A DNA stretch of 64,000 bases from Paenibacillus sp. FSL R5-0341 (GTDB lineage Bacteria > Bacillota > Bacilli > Paenibacillales > Paenibacillaceae), in the NCBI RefSeq assembly GCF_037975235.1, contig NZ_CP150241.1, forward strand, positions 806,001-870,000, written 5' to 3'. The notes under the pieces are model-generated. The model did no database searches and was not told the origin of the DNA. It was given only the letters and a program-made list of their open reading frames with translations. Numbering within the stretch: the stretch's first letter is position 1; every line of letters begins with the position of its first letter. Below are positions 25,851 through 34,241 of the stretch, in pieces. The position numbers were made by a program, and so were the translations under genes.

Positions 25851-27716
25851 TTAATACACATGCACATCCGTACCAAGCACGGATTTATTTTGTACGGAAT
25901 TACCGGATAGATATACCTTTTGCAGATCAGGCAGCTGGCTTAGGGGCTCGATATTGGAAATGGCGTTGTTCTCGAGATGAAGCTTTTCTATGGCTTGCCA
26001 GTTGCTCATGAATTCGAGAGAAGCCAGATTGCTGTCTTGCAGAGTGAAGGAACGTAGAGCGGACAATTTGGCAAAGTAAGGCATCATTTGGTCAACTTCA
26101 GTAACTGAGGTGTTGTTTATACTGAAATATGGCTGCTCTAAGGTCAAATGTTCAAGCACGCTGTTCTTCGTGGCCGTCTTTTGTTCAAAGTTCAGCCTAC
26201 ACTCGGAGCACATCAGAGATTTGACCTGCTTCAAACGAAATAAGGCATCGCTTTCCTCGAACAGTGACGAGTCGTAAATGTTTAAGGTCTCTAGGCGGGA
26301 CAAGCCGTCCAGGGTGGCAAGACGGGTTATTTCATCGATCTCCCAGAGCGAGAGTTGCTCCAGTTTCGGGAATTTCCCCAGCGCAGCCAAGTTCAATTCC
26401 CCACTTCCGCCACGGAGCGTCAGACTGGTTGTGGCCGCGGCCTCTAGCCCGGGGAGAAAGGAGCTTGGAATTTCCACTCGCTCTACTTTAGGCAGTGTCA
26501 GCGCTTCTGCATTTTCGTAGTAGCCGGACAACGTTAATTCCCGCAGAGAGGGCAGACTGTTTATGGCTTTTACCGAACCAAGATGACTTAGAGAAGCCAG
26601 GCGCAGCGTAGTAATGGAGTTTTTACCGGTCAAGTGCTCCAGATTGGAAAAGTTCACATTTTCGATATCTAACGTTTGTAGAGCAGGCATATTTTGCACA
26701 AAGTCGATGGACTTTACATTCGATAAATAGGACAACTGAAGCTCCTGAAGCTGGGTCAGGGCGTACAGCGGCTGCAGGTCTGTGGCTTCGCTGTACTGTA
26801 TGGACAAGGATGACAGCCCGGTCATGGACGATAACCATCCGAGTTCATCGACAAAGGTGAGCGACAGGGACTTGATTGGCAGTTGGTTTAACAAGTGAAA
26901 ATCTGTTACAGACTCATCCACATAGGTAATGGATAAAGAGTTCAGATTGGGGAATTCCAGCAACATGGCCAATTCCTGATTGCTGCGAAGCTGAGTGGTA
27001 AGCTCCGTGATTTTAGACTTGTCGCCAAAGTAGCCCGAAAATGTACTAAAGGATTCGTTAAAAGCGCCTCCATAACTTTTTAATCCGGGCAAATGGGCCA
27101 AAGTGGTTTGGTCCGTCTGGGAGATTTCATAGGTATTCGTCAGGTCCAATGCCGTCAGTCCCTTAAAAGCTTCAAAATCTCGCTGATCAATCCGCTGGCT
27201 ATTCAGTTTCTTGTCCTGAGTAATATAAGTGATCTTCTCGGCCTGTTCATCGCTGAATGGATCGGAGAGACTATATGTAAACTTCCACTGATCATTCTCC
27301 GAATGCTCTACGGTTAAATAGCGAATACGAGCCAATTCATCCTCTGTTGGCAAGGCAGACCCTTTATCGAAGATATCTCGCAAAAAGGAGAGTAGAACCT
27401 CGCTTTCAGGCATCGTTCGTACAGTCAGATTGGCTTCTGTATTTGAATAGGTGGAGCTGTTGCTATAATAAAAATATGTACCGATGGCGCCAATTAGGAC
27501 GAACATCAGTATCAGCATTGCCTTTACGGAGGCAGTATGCTTCAACGGTGCTTTAGGGGGTGTTCCGTGGTAATGATTAATGGTCTGGTCTACGTAATAG
27601 ACATGATTTTGCTTCAATAAAAGCTCTGTTTCACAATAGGGACACTTTAAAACCTCATCCTTCTTGTATTCAATTCTTCCGTTGCAATTGGGGCAGTTTA
27701 GCGGGATAAACGCCAC
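25851..27716 (-). CDS. membrane-anchored leucine-rich-repeat protein with N-terminal zinc ribbon
   Basis: About 621 aa from GTG 27716, with AAGGAGGGG 5-8 nt upstream; ATG codons upstream lack a site. Residues 8-40 hold two CxxC knuckles (CPNCNGRIEYKK and LKCPYCETE), a cytoplasmic zinc ribbon. One membrane helix (VKAMLILMFVLIGAIGTYFY) follows at about 65-85. The rest is outside: a spacer, then about a dozen internalin-like LRRs (LTALDLTNTYE, LNSLSITYVDE, LRSFTLQDSN, IEKLHLENNAISNIEPL). Intracellular ribbon plus extracellular LRR suggests sensing or scaffolding. Partners are unknown and no operon is evident. Confidence 0.75.
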   Translation of the reverse strand: MAFIPLNCPNCNGRIEYKKDEVLKCPYCETELLLKQNHVYYVDQTINHYHGTPPKAPLKHTASVKAMLILMFVLIGAIGTYFYYSNSSTYSNTEANLTVRTMPESEVLLSFLRDIFDKGSALPTEDELARIRYLTVEHSENDQWKFTYSLSDPFSDEQAEKITYITQDKKLNSQRIDQRDFEAFKGLTALDLTNTYEISQTDQTTLAHLPGLKSYGGAFNESFSTFSGYFGDKSKITELTTQLRSNQELAMLLEFPNLNSLSITYVDESVTDFHLLNQLPIKSLSLTFVDELGWLSSMTGLSSLSIQYSEATDLQPLYALTQLQELQLSYLSNVKSIDFVQNMPALQTLDIENVNFSNLEHLTGKNSITTLRLASLSHLGSVKAINSLPSLRELTLSGYYENAEALTLPKVERVEIPSSFLPGLEAAATTSLTLRGGSGELNLAALGKFPKLEQLSLWEIDEITRLATLDGLSRLETLNIYDSSLFEESDALFRLKQVKSLMCSECRLNFEQKTATKNSVLEHLTLEQPYFSINNTSVTEVDQMMPYFAKLSALRSFTLQDSNLASLEFMSNWQAIEKLHLENNAISNIEPLSQLPDLQKVYLSGNSVQNKSVLGTDVHVY

Positions 27717-27825
27717 GAATGTCCCCTCCTTCATTATGATGGTCATAAGATCATGCTGAACGGTTATCTGATTTCATTATACCTTGTGAATTTACGTTTG
27801 ATGAGAGAAAGAAGTTTCACATAGC

Positions 27826-27855
27826 AAAGGAGCAGGGGAATCCTGCTCCTTTTTG
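27826..27855. terminator. intrinsic hairpin terminator
   Basis: AAAGGAGCAGG and CCTGCTCCTTT pair perfectly around GGAAT, then TT. Symmetric; it lies upstream of the LRR gene and just past the end of the minus-strand remnant at 27863. Confidence 0.8.
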
Positions 27856-27862
27856 GTCTTAT

Positions 27863-28042
27863 TTAAAGTGTGGCTGGTGGTAGGCATTGTTTAATAAAGG
27901 TGATCGTGCTTTTTTGAACGATATGTGGTTCATCTGGAGTGAAATAAAAGGTTATTTTCTCCGAATCAACATCTACAATCTGATTTGAAATATCTTTCAT
28001 ATTAATTTCGTTTAAGCTAACCACATCGAAGAGGTCGATGTT
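27863..28042 (-). pseudogene. probable gene remnant, C-terminal fragment
   Basis: On the minus strand a stop-free stretch reads NIDLFDVVSLNEINMKDISN and continues with QIVDVDSEKITFYFTPDEPH and IVQKSTITFIKQC. The composition is normal for a real protein and it ends right before a terminator. But an in-frame TGA precedes it and neither the GTG nor the ATG has a ribosome site. It looks like the surviving 3' end of a lost gene. Family not recognised. Confidence 0.4.
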
Positions 28043-28065
28043 TCATTATTCCGAATTTTAATCCG

Positions 28066-28272
28066 TTAATCTACGGCAAAATGCACAACTGCACTATATA
28101 ACATTTTGGTACGAATAGGGTCAAATGTTACTTGATGTTGAACTTGCTTCACTCGCAGCATTAGCGCTTTGTTGATTTCAATTCGTTCTTCAATCGCTCG
28201 CGCCAGTTCGTGAAAGTCATAAGCCTGCAAGCATTCGACTTTATCTTTAATTATATCCAGTGAAATTTCCAT
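28066..28272 (-). CDS. YrzA/DUF2536-family small protein
   Basis: 68 aa, the usual length of the family. The start MEISLDIIKDKVECLQAYDF, the EERIEINKALMLRVKQVQHQ core and the end YSAVVHF match DUF2536 proteins of Bacillus. Cytoplasmic, alpha then beta. GGAGGTG lies 13 nt before the ATG, rather far. It may once have been co-transcribed with the downstream remnant at 27863. Function is unknown. Confidence 0.72.
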   Translation of the reverse strand: MEISLDIIKDKVECLQAYDFHELARAIEERIEINKALMLRVKQVQHQVTFDPIRTKMLYSAVVHFAVD

Positions 28273-28658
28273 ATTTAAGTCAGGCCACCTCCAAATCTCT
28301 ATTTGCAGGTTAAAAGCCTGCCGAGCTTCATTTTAGAGGAGCTTTTCCAGTTCGGCAAGAGTAATCGTGCTGAAAATCAAATGAAGACGTGATAAAATCG
28401 GGAAAGGGAATTTCGAAATCACCGAACTTTCAATAATCTGAAGGTCTAATGGAAGTGCTAACAGATACTGATGTTTGAAGGAAGTTCATTTGCATGGTAT
28501 AAGTGAAGAAGAAGCAAGGGCACCATAATGTGAATTGCAACGAAACTGCGAATGATCATGTAAATGATAGGCAAGCAGATGCATGAGTTGCGAGTTTTAC
28601 TATTTTTATTATTAATGAGGACATAGACTGTCCTGGAATGTATAGAGGAGCTTTTGAG
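28273..28658. other. intergenic region between yrzA-like and dus
   Basis: About 385 nt, divergent. It has a loose hairpin with TGCCGA / TCGGCA arms (about 28319-28357). Hydrophobic readings on the minus strand lack ribosome sites. No supported gene. Confidence 0.4.
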
Positions 28659-29633
28659 ATGACAAAGGAAAACTTTTGGCGTGAATTGCCACGACCATTT
28701 TTTATACTGGCACCTATGGAAGATGTGACGGATGTGGTGTTCCGGCATGTCGTAAGTGAAGCGGGCAGACCGGATGTGTTTTTTACGGAGTTTGCGAATA
28801 CAGAGAGTTATTGTCACCCGGAGGGGCACCATAGTGTGCGCGGACGTTTGACTTTTACAGCGGATGAACAGCCGATTGTGGCTCATATCTGGGGAGATAA
28901 ACCTGAATTCTTTCGTGAGATGAGTATCGGTATGGCGAAAGAAGGCTTTAAAGGTCTCGATATTAATATGGGCTGTCCTGTAGCGAATGTTGCGGAGAAT
29001 GGAAAAGGTAGCGGACTGATCTGCCGGCCAGCCCTTGCGGCGGAGATTATTCAGGCGGCGAAAGCCGGAGGATTGCCTGTTAGTGTAAAAACAAGGCTCG
29101 GTTTCACAGCTGTAGACGAATGGCGTGACTGGTTAACTCATATTTTGCAACAAGACATTGTTAATCTATCTATTCACTTGCGGACGAGAGAAGAAATGAG
29201 CAAAGTAGACGCTCACTGGGAACTGATTCCGGAGATTAAAAAACTTCGTGATGAGATAGCACCTAATACTCTTCTAACGATTAATGGGGATATTCCTGAC
29301 CGTGAGACAGGCCTCAAACTCGTGGAGCAATATGGTGTGGATGGCATTATGATTGGACGAGGTATTTTCCAGAATCCATTTGCTTTTGAAAAGGAGCCGA
29401 AGGAACACAGTAGTGAGGAATTACTTGGTCTGCTGCGGCTGCATCTGGATCTCCATGATCAATATTCCGAGCTTGAACCGCGTTCGTTCAGCCCACTGGC
29501 CCGTTTTTTCAAAATCTATGTTCGTGGCTTCCGCGGTGCTAGTGAGCTGAGAAACAGCTTGATGAACGCCAAAACAACTTCTAAAGTACGTGAATTGCTC
29601 AATGAGTTTGAAAGTAATGAACAGGCGGAGTAG
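28659..29633 (+). CDS. tRNA-dihydrouridine synthase family protein
   Basis: 324 aa from ATG 28659, with AGAGGAG 8 nt upstream. A TIM-barrel flavoenzyme: [20 protein letters not shown] at the start, FTEFANTES, then [20 protein letters not shown] with the conserved Cys, [15 protein letters not shown] and [15 protein letters not shown] with the FMN phosphate site. It reduces uridines in tRNA using NADPH and FMN. It differs from the standard DusB seen in most Bacillus chromosomes, with a short C-terminal helical domain, so it is probably an additional Dus paralogue. Confidence 0.88.
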   Translation: MTKENFWRELPRPFFILAPMEDVTDVVFRHVVSEAGRPDVFFTEFANTESYCHPEGHHSVRGRLTFTADEQPIVAHIWGDKPEFFREMSIGMAKEGFKGLDINMGCPVANVAENGKGSGLICRPALAAEIIQAAKAGGLPVSVKTRLGFTAVDEWRDWLTHILQQDIVNLSIHLRTREEMSKVDAHWELIPEIKKLRDEIAPNTLLTINGDIPDRETGLKLVEQYGVDGIMIGRGIFQNPFAFEKEPKEHSSEELLGLLRLHLDLHDQYSELEPRSFSPLARFFKIYVRGFRGASELRNSLMNAKTTSKVRELLNEFESNEQAE

Positions 29634-29683
29634 AGTAAGACGTAATCATGGATACGGAGTATGATTCAGGTAGATTTAAAAGA

Positions 29684-29720
29684 AAAAAAAGAAGCGGTAA
29701 CTCTTCCGCTTCTTTTTTTC
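29684..29720. terminator. bidirectional terminator
   Basis: AAAAAAGAAGCGG and CCGCTTCTTTTTTT pair around TAACTCTT, with A and T runs. It serves dus (plus) and the ankyrin gene (minus). Confidence 0.9.
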
Positions 29721-29728
29721 TTTTCTGT

Positions 29729-30784
29729 TTAACGCGTATACGCAGGCTTTTCCATAGCGACCGGCTGAGGATTCGCTATTACCCATAACACAGCCAACTC
29801 GGATAATCGGGCAGGCGCATCAAAATCGTATCCATTGCGAAGCCTACTGACCAAATCTGCTGCCTCTTGGAGATGTGCCTGGGCGAGTGGCGCACCAGTG
29901 CTCAGGTGATGAATCAGTGCTTCCAGCATCTTGCGATACTCCGCATCCCAGTTTCCTCCGCCATTATCCAATACTTCATGGGATACGCGCCCTGTGATGC
30001 GGATAACCTCTCCTTGTACTGTTTGCGCATGTCCCTGGGCCGGGATAAGATATTCCCACAGCTCTTGGTGCTGTTTGGTCCAAGTGGTTGCCTTTACCTG
30101 AATAGGTGCAGTCCCATCGTGCATGATCCGATTCGCTACCGGCTCGACATCAAATAGCCGATACAGTTTGATCAGTGCGTCTGAAACTCCATCGACCTTG
30201 TCCTTATTGAACTTCTCACGGACGAATTCAAAATCCTTACCGATCCGCTGCACCGATTCTTTCATATCCGGGGTGACCGATGCTCCGGCATCCAGCAGAG
30301 TTGCGGCAATCTCTGCCAGATTGACTATATCGCTATTCCTGCAATTGACTAACCCCTTAGCTAAAGGCGTATTTCCCTGTTTATTTTCTACGTTAATCGT
30401 AGCGCCCTGGTCTACCAACTCTTGAACCACTTTGGTTCGATATCCACTGACCGCTGCATGTAACGGTGTTTCATTTTGGTAATCCACAGCGTCCAGATCC
30501 GCACCTAATTCAAGGAACAGGGGTACATTTCCTGACCAGTGCGAGGCATGGGCATGTAAAGGCGTGCGTTGATATTTGTCACGTGCATTAATGTCTGCCC
30601 CTTGTTCTACCAGCCAGCGAACCAATTCATCCGAAATATGCCGAAAGCTGAGGGTTGTACCTTTGCTGTAGCCCCCGCGGGCATCCCATTCGCATTGCTC
30701 GAAAACTTCTTTTACAGTAGCGATATCGTTATCTTTAACGAGTTTTTCCATATGAGCAGGTAAGGTTGCTTTCTTCTTAGCCAT
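29729..30784 (-). CDS. ankyrin-repeat protein
   Basis: 351 aa from ATG 30784 (MAKKKATLPAHMEKLVKDND), with AAGGAGAGG upstream; a 52-residue longer form has no ribosome site. Ankyrin repeats occupy about 45-190: LVRWLVEQGADINARDKYQR, TPLHAHASHWSGNVPLFLEL, ADLDAVDYQNETPLHAAVSG and ATINVENKQGNTPLAKGLV. The C-terminal half is a conserved helical region (GEVIRITGRVSHEVLDNGGG) that I cannot name. No signal peptide, so it is cytoplasmic, probably a protein-binding module. Confidence 0.8.
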   Translation of the reverse strand: MAKKKATLPAHMEKLVKDNDIATVKEVFEQCEWDARGGYSKGTTLSFRHISDELVRWLVEQGADINARDKYQRTPLHAHASHWSGNVPLFLELGADLDAVDYQNETPLHAAVSGYRTKVVQELVDQGATINVENKQGNTPLAKGLVNCRNSDIVNLAEIAATLLDAGASVTPDMKESVQRIGKDFEFVREKFNKDKVDGVSDALIKLYRLFDVEPVANRIMHDGTAPIQVKATTWTKQHQELWEYLIPAQGHAQTVQGEVIRITGRVSHEVLDNGGGNWDAEYRKMLEALIHHLSTGAPLAQAHLQEAADLVSRLRNGYDFDAPARLSELAVLWVIANPQPVAMEKPAYTR

Positions 30785-31069
30785 TACACTCTTCCTCTCC
30801 TTTGTAAATAACAACGTATATTCCAATGGTAGGCTATGACGATTTAAGAGTAAGTAGACAATTTTCTGCAAGTTTATCACAGAGAGGAATTTAAAACCAA
30901 TAACTAGGTTTCTTCCGTCTAAAGCAAGGCTTCCAATCAAGATGAGACGTTGCTTTGTTTGGCTGTGTTATAATTTTAGATGAGTTTCATATGGTTGTTG
31001 GGTTGAAAAAAAGATATTTGATATAATCGCCGCAATTCGTGCGGTAGGCTTTTAATAATAGGAGGATCT

Positions 31070-31639
31070 ATGTCCTGGAGCAAATTGAAGCAACAACTGG
31101 AGAGTTTCCTTAGTCCCGCGTTAGTTGGAAGGGTGGAGTACCGTGCAACCAGCTATCGCTATTCACCTGATAAATCAGGAAATTGTTATATTACCGTAGA
31201 TAAAAAGAATGTACTCAACATGAGTGATGCAACAACTGCAATCCGATGGTATCAGACGGAGCAGGAGATCAAGAGCGACCCGGAGATCATGATTCCTGTG
31301 ACCCATGAAGAGATTGAAGCTATTCGAAAAGATTCCAAAGGGCCCATTCCCGAGGATCGCCTTCAAGTCATGGCAAGAAGCAGAAAAATCTCTGTGCATG
31401 CCAAAGAGCTTATGTTGGCACAGGCTGCGCTCAGTAAATCGAATTTTACCGTTGCAGCTACGACATTTTTATCTACTTCTATAGAAGATAATCTGGAGAG
31501 TAATGATATCTTGTTTAATATTCTGGCTTTGATGGACAGACGCGTTGGCAAAAAGCGAATCCTGAATATGTCCGAGCAGATCAAGTTAAAGCACCCAGCT
31601 GTACAGTATTTCTATGAACTGCGTCGTCGTACGGTGTGA
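31070..31639 (+). CDS. SF0329-like family protein
   Basis: 189 aa, AGGAGG 6-7 nt before the ATG. The N-terminus (MSWSKLKQQLESFLSPALVG, then RVEYRATSYRYSPDKSGNCY and ITVDKK) resembles the SF0329 family, named from Shigella and of unknown function. The C-terminal half is helical and charged, with HPAVQYFYELRRR at the end. No signal or membrane segment. Single-gene unit. Family assignment is from recalled motif order and should be confirmed. Confidence 0.6.
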   Translation: MSWSKLKQQLESFLSPALVGRVEYRATSYRYSPDKSGNCYITVDKKNVLNMSDATTAIRWYQTEQEIKSDPEIMIPVTHEEIEAIRKDSKGPIPEDRLQVMARSRKISVHAKELMLAQAALSKSNFTVAATTFLSTSIEDNLESNDILFNILALMDRRVGKKRILNMSEQIKLKHPAVQYFYELRRRTV

Positions 31640-31809
31640 AATTTAATAACTTTCACGGATAGAGGTACACTGTGTCGGTGACGGTTTCACTGAAATGTGC
31701 CTAACAAGTAGATATAGCTTTTAACTATAACCAGTTATGGTTTTTAAGTATCTCTTCTAACTGCCCTCGGCGTGATATGATAATTGCATACAACGAGGGG
31801 GTTTTTTAC
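31640..31809 (+). promoter_or_regulatory. promoter region of the YxjG-type gene, extended -10
   Basis: TGA-TATGAT (31773-31781) is an extended -10 about 29 nt before the ATG, with no good -35. A small palindrome ATAACCAGTTAT (about 31726-31737) lies upstream. No S-box riboswitch is visible, although Bacillus yxjG genes often have one. Confidence 0.45.
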
Positions 31810-32970
31810 ATGACTGATAAGTTCCAGATCGTAGGAAGTTTATTGCGGCCGGATGAGCTGCTGAAATATAAAACGCAAATTGAGCATAACGATGATATCC
31901 AATATCCGTTCTATGAGAACTACGAAGGATATGAGAAGTGTGAGACGGAGGCAATCAAACAAGTTGTGGCAAAGGAAATAGAACATAACTTGTCCGTGGT
32001 TACCGATGGCGAATTTTCCAAATCGATGTGGCATCTGGACTTTGTATGGGGATTTGGCGGAGTGAAGCGTTACATCGCGGATCACGGCTATTTTTTCAGA
32101 GATGTGGATGGAACGTCGAAATATGAAACACGCAAAGATATTGGACTGCGCATCACTGACAAATTGAGCGGAAAGAATCATCATTTCATTCAATTGTTCA
32201 AACAACTGCAAGACACGGCTGGTGAGCAGCAAACGAAACTTTGTGTGCCATCTCCTTCCCATATCTTCGGTGAGCTTTCCTGGTCGGATAACATCGGTGG
32301 TACAGATTCCGTTTATCAGAACAAACAAGAGCTCAAAGAGGGTCTTGTGATCGCATATAAAGAATTCGTCGAAGAATTCGCTGCTATAGGTGGTAAAATC
32401 CTGCAATTCGATGATTGCTTGTGGGAACTGTTTGCAGACGATAACCCGAACTCTCCGTTTACAGGGGAGCATATTAATCAAGATGAAGTATCAGGTCTCG
32501 CAACTGAATTTATTGATATTAACAATACTGTGATTGACTTCGGACATAGTCTGGGCTTGAAAATGTGGACACATAACTGCCGCGGCAACTATGATTCCCG
32601 CAACATGGGCGGTGGATCATACGTGAAAATTGCTAATCTGTTCCTGAAGCAATTGAAATATGACCGTTTCTTCCTGGAGTGGGATGATGACCGCGCGGGT
32701 TCGATCGAAGCCCTGGAAGTGTTCAAGGACAGACCTGAAACGGAAATTGTACTAGGGTTGCTTTCATCCAAAACGAGCACACTCGATGATGAAGCGCGCG
32801 TTGTTCGTTTGTTGGACGAAGCATCCAAAATTATCGATAAGGATCGGCTGCTACTGTCTCACCAATGCGGCTTTGCATCCTGCGATGGCGGTAACGAATT
32901 AAGTGAAGCTCAGCAATGGGCGAAGATTGATCAAGGTCAGAAGATCGCCAAGCAATACTGGAACAACTAA
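31810..32970 (+). CDS. MetE C-terminal-domain protein, YxjG/YxjH-type methionine synthase-like
   Basis: 386 aa from ATG 31810, with GAGGGGG upstream. The protein matches the stand-alone cobalamin-independent methionine-synthase barrel: GSLLRPDELLKYKTQ, VVTDGEFSKSMWHLDF, then the zinc site with HNCRGN (His, Cys), LEWDDDRAGSIEAL and CGFASCDGGNEL (Cys). YxjG/YxjH transfer a methyl group to homocysteine or a related thiol in B. subtilis. No methionine gene lies beside it. It ends at a strong terminator. Confidence 0.85.
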   Translation: MTDKFQIVGSLLRPDELLKYKTQIEHNDDIQYPFYENYEGYEKCETEAIKQVVAKEIEHNLSVVTDGEFSKSMWHLDFVWGFGGVKRYIADHGYFFRDVDGTSKYETRKDIGLRITDKLSGKNHHFIQLFKQLQDTAGEQQTKLCVPSPSHIFGELSWSDNIGGTDSVYQNKQELKEGLVIAYKEFVEEFAAIGGKILQFDDCLWELFADDNPNSPFTGEHINQDEVSGLATEFIDINNTVIDFGHSLGLKMWTHNCRGNYDSRNMGGGSYVKIANLFLKQLKYDRFFLEWDDDRAGSIEALEVFKDRPETEIVLGLLSSKTSTLDDEARVVRLLDEASKIIDKDRLLLSHQCGFASCDGGNELSEAQQWAKIDQGQKIAKQYWNN

Positions 32971-32998
32971 TTTGAAATAGCACCATCTTGAATGAATA

Positions 32999-33045
32999 GA
33001 GATGACTCATGGGCCGTTAATGGACCTGTGAGTCATCTTTTTTTA
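32999..33045 (+). terminator. intrinsic terminator
   Basis: AGATGACTCA and TGAGTCATCT pair, with an inner GG-CC part, followed by TTTTTTT. Confidence 0.92.
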
Positions 33046-33128
33046 TGAGATACGAATGTGATTCATCTCACTTTCATGCCCTGTCAACTACTTTACACTT
33101 AATGGAATGTGTATGAGGAGGAGAATGG

Positions 33129-34220
33129 ATGATGATGCCTCAGATGAAGCCACGCGACTATGCGAAGTATCCGTTCATCGTGATCTGGGAAGTGACTCGG
33201 GCGTGTGCGTTGAAATGTCTTCATTGTCGTGCAGAAGCCCAGTATAGAGCCGACCCAGGGCAGCTTACAACAGAGCAGGGGAAAAGACTGATCGATGACA
33301 TTGCGGCAATGGAAGAGCAGCCGTTGTTTGTCTTTACGGGTGGCGATCCGTTAATGCGTCCGGATTTATTTGAACTGGCGGAGTACGCAATTAAGGAGAA
33401 GCAGCTTCCTGTATCTATGACACCCAGTGCGACACCGAAGGTGACGAGAGCAGCGATTACCAAAGCCAAGGAAGTGGGCTTATCCCGCTGGGCGTTCAGT
33501 CTGGACGGGTCAACAGCCGAGATCCATGATCATTTTCGCGGAACCAGAGGTTCTTATGATATGACGATGAAAGGGATCGAGTTCCTGCGAGAAGCTCGTA
33601 TTCCGGTTCAGATCAACACGACCGTTTCCCGGTATAACTTGCACGATTTGGAGGCAATAAGCCACAAGGTGAAAGAGATGGGCGTGGTGCTATGGAGTCT
33701 ATTTTTCCTCATTCCAACAGGTAGGGGTCAGGAGAAAGACATGATCAGTCCGGATGAGCACGAGCAGGTCATGAAGTGGATGGTACACATTGCGCATGGG
33801 ATGCCTTACGGGGTGAAGTCAACGGAAGCACCTCACTATCGCCGGGTGATGATACAGGAGCGTACGTCAGCAGGATTGGAGAAAAGCTCAGTGAAACGTG
33901 TGGATATGCTGGGGCGTGCGCCGCAAAGTGTGAATGATGGTGATGGTTTTGTATTCATTAATCACACGGGGGATGTCTATCCCAGCGGGTTCCTGCCGGT
34001 AGTCTGTGGCAATGTGAAGGAACAGTCTTTCATTGATGTATACAGGGAATCCCCGGTGATGCAGACGTTACGAGACAAGTCCCAACTGAAGGGCAAATGC
34101 GGAGTCTGTGAATTTAAGACCATGTGCGGTGGCTCAAGGGCAAGGGCGTATGCGATGACGGGAGATTATGTGGCGAGTGATCCTGCGTGCGCTTACATCC
34201 CAGCGGCGCTGCGAAAATGA
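33129..34220 (+). CDS. radical SAM/SPASM protein (TIGR04053-like), heme-linked
   Basis: 363 aa, GAGGAGGAG before the ATG. The radical SAM cluster is CALKCLHC (Cys26, Cys30, Cys33). The partial-barrel motif FVFTGGDPLMRPDLFEL follows, then FSLDGSTAEIHDHFRG. A SPASM-type C-terminus has CGVCEFKTMC and a later Cys (324, 327, 333, 354), room for a second 4Fe-4S cluster. It resembles the AhbD/NirJ branch of heme-modifying or peptide-modifying enzymes, and the BA_1875-type family. hemG begins 21 nt after its stop, strongly suggesting a tetrapyrrole role. The exact reaction is unknown. Confidence 0.82.
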   Translation: MMMPQMKPRDYAKYPFIVIWEVTRACALKCLHCRAEAQYRADPGQLTTEQGKRLIDDIAAMEEQPLFVFTGGDPLMRPDLFELAEYAIKEKQLPVSMTPSATPKVTRAAITKAKEVGLSRWAFSLDGSTAEIHDHFRGTRGSYDMTMKGIEFLREARIPVQINTTVSRYNLHDLEAISHKVKEMGVVLWSLFFLIPTGRGQEKDMISPDEHEQVMKWMVHIAHGMPYGVKSTEAPHYRRVMIQERTSAGLEKSSVKRVDMLGRAPQSVNDGDGFVFINHTGDVYPSGFLPVVCGNVKEQSFIDVYRESPVMQTLRDKSQLKGKCGVCEFKTMCGGSRARAYAMTGDYVASDPACAYIPAALRK

Positions 34221-34241
34221 TGATACGGTGGGAAGTGTGAA

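Noticed and set aside
28458..28886. Hydrophobic minus-strand ORF upstream of and into dus
   Set aside because: It overlaps the dus start on the other strand and has no ribosome site; hydrophobicity comes from the reverse of normal codons.
31764..31801. CCCTCG / CGAGGG hairpin that would hide the ribosome site of the YxjG-type gene
   Set aside because: The predicted promoter -10 lies in the loop, so the left arm would not be transcribed.
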